A stretch of 39,568 nt of DNA from Mycobacterium sp. (lineage in GTDB: Bacteria > Actinomycetota > Actinomycetes > Mycobacteriales > Mycobacteriaceae), in assembly GCA_003165155.1 (NCBI GenBank), contig PLSK01000305.1, positions 5,287 to 44,854 of the forward strand. Direction: 5' to 3'. The notes under the pieces were generated by a model. The model made no database searches, was not told the origin of the DNA, and saw only the letters and a program-made list of their open reading frames with translations. The stretch's first letter is position 1. Each line of letters opens with the position of its first letter. Made by a program: the position numbers and the translations under genes. This document shows, in pieces, positions 20,376 to 28,552 of this stretch.

Positions 20376-21432
20376 CAGCCTGTTCGGCGAAGTGTGTGCG
20401 CAGCCAGTCGATGATCTTCGGTACCACCTCGGGGGCCTTGCTCATCGCGACGTGACCGGTGCCCTCGATAAGGTGCACCTCGGTGTTTCGGCGGCCCTGG
20501 AAAACCAGGGTGTCCGACTGCGGGATGAAGTAGTCGTCGGCTCCGTTGACCACGAGCATCTCCGAATTATGTTTCTGGGCAAGCAGATCACGTCGACGGA
20601 GCTGTCCGAGGGCGGCACTGAGCTCGTCAAGGGTGGGGGAATGATCCCAGTGCATCGCATTGCCAATGATGTCGTGCATGCCGTAAGGCAGGTTCTGCAG
20701 GTGCTCTGGCTTAAACGAGTCCACGACCGGGCCGCCGAGATCGACGGCGGCATCAACGATCCCGGCCAGCCCCGACATCGCCGAGAAGTTCCCGCCGAAC
20801 GACGCGCCGAAGTGCGCGACCCGGCCATTGCCGAGCGTCCGGGCGTAATCGGCGATTCCACGGATCACCTCGTCTGCGTGTCCGTCGAGCGGGATCGCCG
20901 TCTCGCCGGTGCCGGGATGGTCGAAGGCCAGGGTGGATACCCCGGAACCCTGGGTGAACCCGACCCACCACGGGTGGATGTCCATCTTCCACGTGTCGAC
21001 GCCGCCGCTGGCGATCAGCACCGGCCGGGCTGAATAGTCGCCGTCGGTGGAGTAGAGGTGGACCGGCACCTCGACCGTGCCGTCGCGGAAGGGCACCGCG
21101 ATGATCCGACGCTCGAAGGACACCGGGAAATCCTTCGATGCCAACTCGAACTGCTCGAGCTGGTGTCGCAGCGCCCGCGCCCGGGCCTGGTCGGTCAGGC
21201 AGGGAAACTTCGCGCAGCCGTAGATCAGTGACGCCAGGTAATGGTCGCCGCGGTCGGCGTGTTCGCCGGCCAGCTTTGACCATTCGTATTCCCAGCCGCC
21301 CGGCGCGTCGGCCCACATGTCGGTGATCGCGGTTCGGACCCGTTCGATTTCGTCGGGCGGGATGCCGAATTTCGCGAACTGGACGGCGCGGTCTTCGAAC
21401 ATTGCCGCGGTGTCGATGTCGTAGGTGTACAT
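20362..21432 (-). CDS. Alpha/beta hydrolase (FrsA/esterase-like)
   Basis: PVLIASGGVDTWKMDIHPW...TLAFDHPGTGE...GRVAHFGASFGGNFSAMSGL...VVNGADDYFIPQSDT...GTGHVAMSKAPEVVPKIIDWL. Confidence 0.85.
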   Translation of the reverse strand: MYTYDIDTAAMFEDRAVQFAKFGIPPDEIERVRTAITDMWADAPGGWEYEWSKLAGEHADRGDHYLASLIYGCAKFPCLTDQARARALRHQLEQFELASKDFPVSFERRIIAVPFRDGTVEVPVHLYSTDGDYSARPVLIASGGVDTWKMDIHPWWVGFTQGSGVSTLAFDHPGTGETAIPLDGHADEVIRGIADYARTLGNGRVAHFGASFGGNFSAMSGLAGIVDAAVDLGGPVVDSFKPEHLQNLPYGMHDIIGNAMHWDHSPTLDELSAALGQLRRRDLLAQKHNSEMLVVNGADDYFIPQSDTLVFQGRRNTEVHLIEGTGHVAMSKAPEVVPKIIDWLRTHFAEQAAATI

Positions 21433-21437
21433 GGCGT

Positions 21438-23024
21438 TCAGCTCCTGACCTTAGTGAAGTAATCGGCGACCGTTGTTGTGTCGTCGAGGGATGCGACGGC
21501 GCCGATGTAGCCGTCCGGGCGAATCACGATGCGTCCGCCCTTGTTGAGCCCGAAGCGTTGTGCAACAAGGCCGTCCGGGTCGGCGATGACGGTGTCGTAG
21601 CCGGCGACATGGGCCACTGGCTCGGTTTCGGAGGCGCTCACCAGCACCTGTGTTGGACCGTCACCGCCCGCGGCGGGCGCCACCTGTCCGGCGGCTATGG
21701 TCAGCACCACGTGATTGGTGTTCTGCGCGCCGCACACCGCGCCGAGTTGCTTTTGTATCGCCGGGTCGAGCACATGTGGAACATGTTCGCCGGCAGCCAC
21801 TTTAGCGTGGCGCGGGCTTCGGCCCACGGCCAGCGGGCTGTTCTTATAGCTGACGGTGACCTCTTCGACGTTCTCGGCTATCGCTCGTCGTGCCGCCGGC
21901 ACGTGCGAAACGATCCGGACCAGCATGTCGCGGATCTGCCGTGGCACACCGGACAGCGTGCCGGCCTTGGTGAGTCGATTCGTGAACGTGATCACGCTGT
22001 CGGCGACCGGGATGCGCTCGGCCTCGTAAGTGTCCAGCAGCGTGTCACCGGCATCACCGCTGACCACCGTCGCCAGCTTCCAGGCTAGGTTGAAGGCGTC
22101 CTGCATGCCCGTGTTCATGCCCTGCCCGCCGGCCGGGCTGTGGATGTGCGCAGCATCGCCGGCCAAGAAGACGCGGCCCCAGCGGTAGGCCGGAACCCGC
22201 GCGTGGTGAATCTCGAAACTGGTCAGCCAGTGCGAGCGCAGCAACCGGATACCGCCAATTCGCTCGTCGATGACCGCCTGCAGATCGCCCTGGGTCGGAT
22301 GCATGTTCAGCGGGGTACCAGGGGCATCATGCACCTCGGCGAGGAACCGCATTCGCCCGTCGGCCAGCGGCAGCACCACCACCGGCCCGTCGGGGGCGAA
22401 GAAGGTATGCATCGATTCCAAGTCCAACTGGTGCTCTGCGTCGACATCCCCGAGCAGGAAGCGTTCGCCGACAAAGGAACCGGCGAGCTTGGTGCCGACC
22501 AGTTTCCGCACTTTGCTGCGGCCGCCATCGGCACCGATCACCCATGAGGCGCGGACCTGCTCGGTGGATCCGTCTTCGTGCTGAAGGGTGAGGTGCGCGG
22601 TCTGGCTGTCCTGGCTCAGCGCGGTCAGCTCGACGCCACGCTCGACCGTGACGCCGAGCGACCGCAGGTGCTCGCCGAGCACACGTTCGGTTTCGGTTTG
22701 CGCGGTGTTCAGCGTGAACGGGAACGCACTGTCGACCTCACCGAGCGGTACGCGGAACAATCTGCTGTGTCCGGTGTACAGCTGCATCGCGATGGCCTTG
22801 ATGCCGGTGCTCAGCATCTCGTCGACGATGCCCATCCGGTCGAACATGTCCAGGCTGCGGGCGTGCACCGCGACCGCGCGGGACTGTTGGGTCGGTTGTG
22901 CCAACTTGTCGATCACCCGCACGCGGATGCCGCGGCGGGCGAGTTCGCAGGCTGCGACCAGGCCGACTGGTCCGGCGCCGACGACCAAGACGTCCGGGCC
23001 CTCGGGGTTTTCGGCGTTGTTCAT
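21438..23024 (-). CDS. FAD-dependent aromatic-ring hydroxylase-type monooxygenase
   Basis: DVLVVGAGPVGLVAACELARRGIRVRVIDKLAQPTQQSRAVAVHARSLDMFDRMG...VIGADGGRSKVRKLVG...RVFLAGDAAHIHSPAGGQGMNTGMQDAFNLAWKLA. Confidence 0.92.
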   Translation of the reverse strand: MNNAENPEGPDVLVVGAGPVGLVAACELARRGIRVRVIDKLAQPTQQSRAVAVHARSLDMFDRMGIVDEMLSTGIKAIAMQLYTGHSRLFRVPLGEVDSAFPFTLNTAQTETERVLGEHLRSLGVTVERGVELTALSQDSQTAHLTLQHEDGSTEQVRASWVIGADGGRSKVRKLVGTKLAGSFVGERFLLGDVDAEHQLDLESMHTFFAPDGPVVVLPLADGRMRFLAEVHDAPGTPLNMHPTQGDLQAVIDERIGGIRLLRSHWLTSFEIHHARVPAYRWGRVFLAGDAAHIHSPAGGQGMNTGMQDAFNLAWKLATVVSGDAGDTLLDTYEAERIPVADSVITFTNRLTKAGTLSGVPRQIRDMLVRIVSHVPAARRAIAENVEEVTVSYKNSPLAVGRSPRHAKVAAGEHVPHVLDPAIQKQLGAVCGAQNTNHVVLTIAAGQVAPAAGGDGPTQVLVSASETEPVAHVAGYDTVIADPDGLVAQRFGLNKGGRIVIRPDGYIGAVASLDDTTTVADYFTKVRS

Positions 23025-23037
23025 GACATCCTCCTCG

Positions 23038-23123
23038 TTTCACGCAGCGTTGAAATTCTGGTCGAGTTTCACGGTACGTTGAAAAAAGTGTCAACGCAAG
23101 AGGAAATTCACGCTACGATGAAA
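23038..23123. promoter_or_regulatory. Three operator-like palindromes in the divergent hydroxylase/TetR intergenic region
   Basis: TTTCACGCAGCGTTGAAA (23038-23055), TTTCACGGTACGTTGAAA (23067-23084), ATTCACGCTACGATGAAA (23106-23123). Confidence 0.78.
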
Positions 23124-23732
23124 CTTATGCCGAAGAAACCAATAACGCCCGGTCCGCGCGATGAACGCGGGGTGCTGGCCGCGCGGATTGTCGCCGCCGC
23201 GCGCGACGAGTTCGCCCAACATGGCTGGGCCGGAACCACCATCCGGGCGGTGGCGCGGGCCGCTGACGTCGACCCGGCGCTGGTCTACCACTACTTCGGT
23301 TCGAAGGAAGGCCTGTTGGATGCCGCGACCAACCCGCCGCAGAAATGGCTGGAAAGCGTCGCCAAGGTCTGGACCACGCCGATCGAGCAACTTGGCGGTG
23401 CGTTGATCAGGCTGCTGCTGGCGGCCTGGGCCGACGACGAGGTCGGGCCGACCTTGCGGGCCATCCTGCAGACCGCCGCGCACGAACCGTCCACCCGCGA
23501 GAAGCTGCGCCGCGTCGTCGAGGGCAACCTGATGGGCGTGGCGGAACTCGGCAGCGACGAACGCGACCGCCTGATCCGCAGCGGGCTCGTCTCGTCACAG
23601 ATGATGGGCTTCGCGCTGATGCGCTACGTCTGGAAAATCGAGCCCGTCGCGTCGATGACCGACGACGAAGTGATCGCCGCGATCGCACCCAACCTGCAGC
23701 GCTACGTCGACGGTGACCTCAAGGCGTCCTGA
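23118..23732 (+). CDS. TetR-family transcriptional regulator (start 23118 or 23127)
   Basis: HTH: DERGVLAARIVAAARDEFAQHGWAGTTIRAVARAADVDPALVYHYFGSKEGLLDAAT. ORF track start at 22578 runs antisense through the hydroxylase gene and is not credible. Confidence 0.92.
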   Translation: MKLMPKKPITPGPRDERGVLAARIVAAARDEFAQHGWAGTTIRAVARAADVDPALVYHYFGSKEGLLDAATNPPQKWLESVAKVWTTPIEQLGGALIRLLLAAWADDEVGPTLRAILQTAAHEPSTREKLRRVVEGNLMGVAELGSDERDRLIRSGLVSSQMMGFALMRYVWKIEPVASMTDDEVIAAIAPNLQRYVDGDLKAS

Positions 23733-23787
23733 CGGCTGGATTCGGTAGATGTCGTGTCGGATACAGCACGGCCGTAGCATCGCTGCT

Positions 23788-24489
23788 GTGGGGACTTCGT
23801 CCGCCGAGGAACGGGTAAGGGCGCAAGAGCTTCTCGACGCCCAGGACAAGGCCGAGCAGCTTTTCGACGAGATCGAGCGCCGCGGCATGATCCGCGCCGC
23901 TGTCGGTGAGCAGGAGTTGTCCGACGAGATCCGCGACCTTGCCGCAGAAATGTTGGGAGTGACCCGGCATTGGCATCGGCGGATTGTGCGGGCCGGTGAG
24001 AACACGTTGCAGCCTTTCAAGGAACGCCCGCCGGACCGGGTGATCGTCGCCGACGACATTGTGTTTCTCGATCTCGGCCCGATCTTTGAGGAGTGGGAGG
24101 CGGACTTCGGGCGCACGTTCGTTCTGGGCCCGGATCCGGAGAAGGCGGCCCTCCGGGATGCGCTTGCGCGGGTTTGGGACGCGGGCCGTGAGCATTTCGA
24201 GCGTTGCCCCGAGATCACTGGTGCCGAATTGTTCGACTACACCGTCGAGTCGGCCCTGGCCGAGGGTTTCGGGTGGGGCAGCCCCATCGCCGGCCACCTC
24301 GTCGGGGAGTTTCCGCACAAGACGATCGCGGGTGACGGCGTCGAGTGGTACATCGCGCCCGGGTCGGACAAGCCGATGCGGCGCAGCGACCCCCTGGGGC
24401 GACAGTGCCACTGGATTCTCGAGATACATCTCGTCGATCGGGCCCGGGGCTTTGGAGGCTTCTACGAGCAACTCTTAGACCTGCCCTAG
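23788..24489 (+). CDS. M24-family (pita-bread) metallopeptidase-like protein, compact; start uncertain
   Basis: IVFLDLGPIFEEWEADFGRTFVLG (metal Asp pair), GHLVGEFPHKTI (His), WILEIHLVDRARGFGGFYEQLL (Glu residues). Confidence 0.68.
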   Translation: MGTSSAEERVRAQELLDAQDKAEQLFDEIERRGMIRAAVGEQELSDEIRDLAAEMLGVTRHWHRRIVRAGENTLQPFKERPPDRVIVADDIVFLDLGPIFEEWEADFGRTFVLGPDPEKAALRDALARVWDAGREHFERCPEITGAELFDYTVESALAEGFGWGSPIAGHLVGEFPHKTIAGDGVEWYIAPGSDKPMRRSDPLGRQCHWILEIHLVDRARGFGGFYEQLLDLP

Positions 24490-24498
24490 AGGCCTGGG

Positions 24499-24993
24499 CT
24501 ACCGGACCCAATGGTTGTCGTGCCGGACGAACCACTCGCGTCGTTCGTCGTCGGTCATATCGACCAGCGCGCCGAAACCCTCGAAGTAAGCCTCGCGGGG
24601 CGCGCCCGGCGCGAACAGCATCAGGACCGACGCGGGTTCGTCGGCCTCGTTACGGAAGCCGTGGATCCCGCCGGGCGGGACGTACAGGAAGTCGCCCTGG
24701 CGCCCGTCGGCCCACTCGGTGCCGTCGTAGAGCTTCATGGTTCCGGACAGCACGAAGAACGCCTCGGACATCGCGCGGTGGAAGTGTGCGGGAGGCCCGC
24801 CGCCGGCCGCTGCGATGTCCACTCGGTACAGGCCGTAATCGCCGCCGGTGGCCCGCTGGTCGGCCAGGTAGTGGTACTTGACGCCGGTCGACTCGTAGTC
24901 CGGCGGCGAGTCCGCGCGCTTGAGCCAGGCGCTGACCTCCGGCTCGTCTTTCGTGTAGCGGGGCGGCGGATAGGGCGGCACGACAAGGGACAT
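24499..24993 (-). CDS. Cupin-domain protein
   Basis: PPAHFHRAMSEAFFVLSGTMKLYDGTEWADGRQGDFLYVPPGGIHGFRNEADEPASVLMLFAPG. Confidence 0.9.
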   Translation of the reverse strand: MSLVVPPYPPPRYTKDEPEVSAWLKRADSPPDYESTGVKYHYLADQRATGGDYGLYRVDIAAAGGGPPAHFHRAMSEAFFVLSGTMKLYDGTEWADGRQGDFLYVPPGGIHGFRNEADEPASVLMLFAPGAPREAYFEGFGALVDMTDDERREWFVRHDNHWVR

Positions 24994-25017
24994 GAGTCCA
25001 GTGTGGCCCGGGACGCG

Positions 25018-25947
25018 CTACCCGCTGATTTCGCTGCCGGACATGTCGGCCGCCTGGCCGCCGATGTGGTCTTCGACGCAGCCGATGAACGCCTGTGATG
25101 CCGCTGATCTGAGGTTGCGGCTGGGTGCGACAAGGTTGACTTGGCGGTACAGGTCGGCTCCGGCGACGGGACGGAGAGCCAACGTCGGGTCATCGCCTAC
25201 GCGTGAGATGGCGACGGACTCGGGTAGCAGCGCGACACCGAGATTCTGGCTCACGAAATGGACCACCTCGTCGACGCGGGTGACCTCGAAGGCCACTCGT
25301 CGGCTCACGCCCGCGAATCCGCGGTCGGTTTCGTGGCGCAGACCGTAGCCGGGCGGGAAATCGATGAACGGCAATGCCGCCAACTGATCGAGAAATACCG
25401 ATTCCCTTGCCGCCAATTCGTGAGAGGAGGGCAGCACTGCCACTAGAGGCTCGGTGAACAGCGCGGTGAAGGTGAGTCGCCCGGTCGGAGGAGGCACGTT
25501 GGATCCGACGATCGCGACATCAAGCTTCCGGTCTCGCACCGCCTCGATCAGCAGATTGCTGCCACCACTGCGCAGTGTCACGCTGACCTCGGGATAGCGA
25601 GCATGGAAGCTGGCCATCAGCGCGGCGACATCGAGACTCTCCGAGGGGACCTCCATCATCCCGACCGTCAGACGGCCGGCGACGGTGCCGCTGAGCGCCT
25701 GCGCATCGAACCTGAGCTGGTCGACGCCGGCCAGCACCCGATGCATCAGCGGTAGCAACGCTTCGCCCGCGGGGCTCAGCGCGACGGATCGCGTGGTGCG
25801 TTCGAATAGCGCGACGCCGAGTTCGTCCTCGAGTTTGCGTATTTGCTGACTGAGCGCCGATTGCACGACGTACTCGATGCCGGCGGCCTTGGTGAAACTT
25901 TGCGTTTCGGCCAGGGCTACCACGTAACGCAGCTGCCGCAGATTCAT
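25018..25947 (-). CDS. LysR-family transcriptional regulator
   Basis: MNLRQLRYVVALAETQSFTKAAGIEYVVQSALSQQIRKLEDELGVALFERTTRSVALSPAGEALLP. Confidence 0.95.
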   Translation of the reverse strand: MNLRQLRYVVALAETQSFTKAAGIEYVVQSALSQQIRKLEDELGVALFERTTRSVALSPAGEALLPLMHRVLAGVDQLRFDAQALSGTVAGRLTVGMMEVPSESLDVAALMASFHARYPEVSVTLRSGGSNLLIEAVRDRKLDVAIVGSNVPPPTGRLTFTALFTEPLVAVLPSSHELAARESVFLDQLAALPFIDFPPGYGLRHETDRGFAGVSRRVAFEVTRVDEVVHFVSQNLGVALLPESVAISRVGDDPTLALRPVAGADLYRQVNLVAPSRNLRSAASQAFIGCVEDHIGGQAADMSGSEISG

Positions 25948-25964
25948 GACTCTTCACTTTCGAT

Positions 25965-25986
25965 GATAGATCTCATTATATCTATC
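25965..25986. promoter_or_regulatory. LysR-type operator candidate
   Basis: GATAGAT-ctcattat-ATCTATC perfect 7-bp inverted repeat in the LysR/DUF3604 divergent intergenic region; fits T-N11-A. Confidence 0.72.
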
Positions 25987-26016
25987 CGTTGGACTGGTAA
26001 ACGCAGCTCAGTGACA

Positions 26017-28359
26017 ATGGTCGACGTGTCCGTATTGCCTACGCTGTCAGTGCGGGTTCGGGCGCGACCGCTGGGCCGCCTGGACACCAACGACTGCTCC
26101 GACCTGGTAACGCGGGAGGGCATCACCGCCGAGCTCAATGCGCTGCCGTTCCTCGGCGAACTGACGTGCTCGACGGCTGCAGTCGTAGCGGGATCGACGG
26201 AGGAGGTGGTTTTCACCTACACCGTGGGCCGATCGGGGATCGCCGACAGTGGGTGGCTGAAGCTGTGCTTCCGCTACTACTCGGACTGGGACCTCCAGAC
26301 GACCGATCCGGACGGGCGCGATTTCGCTTCGGCGCGGCTGGTCAGTCGCTCGCTGGTGGGAGGCGCATCGCAGCAATCCGCCGCCACGGCGCAACGACTG
26401 ACCACCCGCTACGACGTCAAGGGCGGAGAACGCCCGTTTCAGAAGGCTTTGCTGATTGACGTCAAGGACGGCTACCTGCGGCCCGGCGACGTCCTCGAGA
26501 TCCGATTGGGGGACCGCCGTTCCGGCGGGCCCGGCACCCGGGTGCAGACATTCGTCGAGGACGAATTCGAATTCCATCTGTTCGTGGATGCGTTGGGGAC
26601 ATCGCGGATGGCACGCGCCGGAGTGTCGCGGCTTGCGGTGGTCCCCGGTCCGCCGGAGCGCGTCATCGTGCATGGTCCGCGTCTCGTGCGCGCCGATGCC
26701 CCAACGGCCGATCTGCGGGTACACCTGCAGGATCGTTGGGGCAACGCCAGTCGCGACGTCACTGCGTCCGTGCGAGCCCACGCCGACGGGCGCGGCATCG
26801 CCTCGGCGTCCTTCCCCGTCGCCGGGTGGGCGGCGCTCACGCTACCGGTCCCGTCCCGTCACGGCCAGATCGAGGTCATCGCTGAGGCCAACGCCGCCGA
26901 AATCGGCAGAACGACATGCTTTCTCGACCTCATCGACGACTTCCCTTCGCCGCGTGCGCTGTTCGCCGATCTGCATGTGCATTCCAACGACACGGTCGGC
27001 ACCCAGGACACCGGGTCGAACTTGGCTTACGGGCGCGATATCGGTGCGCTCGACGTGATCGGCTACACCGCCAACGACTTTCAGATCACCGATGACGTGT
27101 GGGCCGATGTCGTCCTGGCGTGCGCCGACGCCAACCAAGACGATCGGCTGGTGTGTTTTCCCGGCGTGGAGTGGTGCGGAACGGCGGGCGTGGGCGGTGA
27201 CCACAACGTTGTCTTCCTCGGCGAGGACACAACTCTGGCGCGGTCCCTCGAATGGCATCAGGGAATGGCGGCGGCCGCGCCAGTGCCCCAGACGTGGCCG
27301 ATCACGGAGCTCTACGCCGCGTACGACAAGGATCCCGACTCCTATCTGCTGATCCCGCACGTCGGTGGGCGCCGGGCGATCCTGGACTGGCACCATCCGC
27401 AATTGGAGCGGCTGATCGAGGTGCACTCGTCGTGGGGCACCAGCCCATGGTTCTTCGAGGATGCGCTGGCTCGAGGCCTGCGTCTGGGCGCCAGCGCCGC
27501 CAGCGACGAGCACCGCGGACGACCCGGTGGCGGCGCGCCGGGGGCGAACATCTTCGGCGGATTCGGCGGCCTTACCGGCGTTCTAGCGACCGAACTCACC
27601 CGCGCGGACGTCGGCCGGGCGTTGCGGGGACGGCGTACCTGGGCGACGACGGGTGCTCGCGCGGTGGCGCTGCTGCGCTCCGGCGATCACTGGATGGGTG
27701 ACGAAATCGACACCACGGCTTCCGAATTAACCGCTGAATACGCGCTCTTCGGCACGGCTGGATGGGAAGAGCTGGAGGTTTGGGACGGCACGGGTCGGCT
27801 GTGGCGCCGGGACCTGCACGCCGAAACCGGCCTGTCCGACTCGTTGGTGCGCATTCGGTGGGGTGGCGCGCGGCACAAGGACCGCTACCGATGGGCGACG
27901 TGGGAGGGCCGCCTCTCGATCGACGGCAGCGCGGTCGACTCGGTGACCCCGTGGGCAGCCGCGCACCCCGAGCAGATCTTCGACAGCAGCGGTGGCGACA
28001 TCACCTGGGGCACCAGGACCTACGGCAGCGACATCGGCGTCATAGTAGGGCTGGCCGATCTGGCCGCCGCCCGCCTGCGGGTCGATGCGACCGTCCTCGA
28101 GGAGGGCCTGGTTGCCGATTTGTCTGTCACCGGCGCCGAGTTGTTGGAGGCCGGGCATCGCGAGATCCGGGTCGGGGGGCTGAATCTGACACTCAACATA
28201 GAACGCATCGCTGACCCCGCCGCCCTTCCGATCACGGTAAACGGGCAGCTGGCGGTCGACTTGCCGCGAGCCGATAGCGCGGTCTACTTGCGGGCTCGTC
28301 AACGCGACGGGCACCAGGTGTGGACCAGTCCGTTGTTCATCGCGCGGAACGAAGCCTGA
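26017..28359 (+). CDS. DUF3604-like PHP-superfamily metal-dependent hydrolase
   Basis: ALFADLHVHSNDTVGTQDTGSNLAYGRDIGALDVIGYTANDF (PHP HxH motif), FPGVEWCGTAGVGGDHNVVFLGED, SAASDEHRGRPGG, TWATTGAR. Confidence 0.82.
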   Translation: MVDVSVLPTLSVRVRARPLGRLDTNDCSDLVTREGITAELNALPFLGELTCSTAAVVAGSTEEVVFTYTVGRSGIADSGWLKLCFRYYSDWDLQTTDPDGRDFASARLVSRSLVGGASQQSAATAQRLTTRYDVKGGERPFQKALLIDVKDGYLRPGDVLEIRLGDRRSGGPGTRVQTFVEDEFEFHLFVDALGTSRMARAGVSRLAVVPGPPERVIVHGPRLVRADAPTADLRVHLQDRWGNASRDVTASVRAHADGRGIASASFPVAGWAALTLPVPSRHGQIEVIAEANAAEIGRTTCFLDLIDDFPSPRALFADLHVHSNDTVGTQDTGSNLAYGRDIGALDVIGYTANDFQITDDVWADVVLACADANQDDRLVCFPGVEWCGTAGVGGDHNVVFLGEDTTLARSLEWHQGMAAAAPVPQTWPITELYAAYDKDPDSYLLIPHVGGRRAILDWHHPQLERLIEVHSSWGTSPWFFEDALARGLRLGASAASDEHRGRPGGGAPGANIFGGFGGLTGVLATELTRADVGRALRGRRTWATTGARAVALLRSGDHWMGDEIDTTASELTAEYALFGTAGWEELEVWDGTGRLWRRDLHAETGLSDSLVRIRWGGARHKDRYRWATWEGRLSIDGSAVDSVTPWAAAHPEQIFDSSGGDITWGTRTYGSDIGVIVGLADLAAARLRVDATVLEEGLVADLSVTGAELLEAGHREIRVGGLNLTLNIERIADPAALPITVNGQLAVDLPRADSAVYLRARQRDGHQVWTSPLFIARNEA

Positions 28360-28361
28360 TC

Positions 28362-28442
28362 ATGGCGATTCGTATCGTTCTGCGCCTGACGAGGCGACTG
28401 CACGTCGACCTGCAGCGCGTCATCTCCGCCGCCTGTAGCTGA
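28362..28442 (+). CDS. Putative sulfur/cysteine-responsive leader peptide, MAIRIVLRLTRRLHVDLQRVISAACS
   Basis: 26-codon ORF (below the ORF-track cutoff) just after the DUF3604 stop and ~110 nt before the ABC substrate-binding gene; carries LTRR-HVDLQRV-SA-C pattern with Cys next to the stop. Confidence 0.72.
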   Translation: MAIRIVLRLTRRLHVDLQRVISAACS

Positions 28443-28447
28443 TCGGC

Positions 28448-28503
28448 ACGCCCTCGCCGGCTGATCGAACGCGCTGCATCGCGTTCACCACCGCGCAGGG
28501 CGT
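28448..28503 (+). promoter_or_regulatory. Nested stem-loop between leader ORF and ABC lipoprotein gene (attenuator candidate)
   Basis: Outer stem ACGCCCT (28448-28454) / AGGGCGT (28497-28503); inner hairpin GAACGCG-ctgcat-CGCGTTC (28467-28486). Confidence 0.5.
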
Positions 28504-28552
28504 TGCGTCGCGATTGCTGCCGACAGACCCCATATTCGCCAAGGAGAATTCC

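Noticed and set aside
22578-23117. Long N-terminal extension of the TetR ORF
   Set aside because: Runs antisense through the hydroxylase gene; TetR homology begins only after 23127.
25843-26016. N-terminal extension of the DUF3604 ORF
   Set aside because: Overlaps the LysR gene and would bury the operator; GTG 26011 or ATG 26017 is preferred.
28067-28360. Possibility that the leader ORF is just a frame-shifted tail of the DUF3604 gene
   Set aside because: DUF3604 has its own stop at 28357-28359, and the leader has its own ATG and a recognisable HVDLQRV motif.
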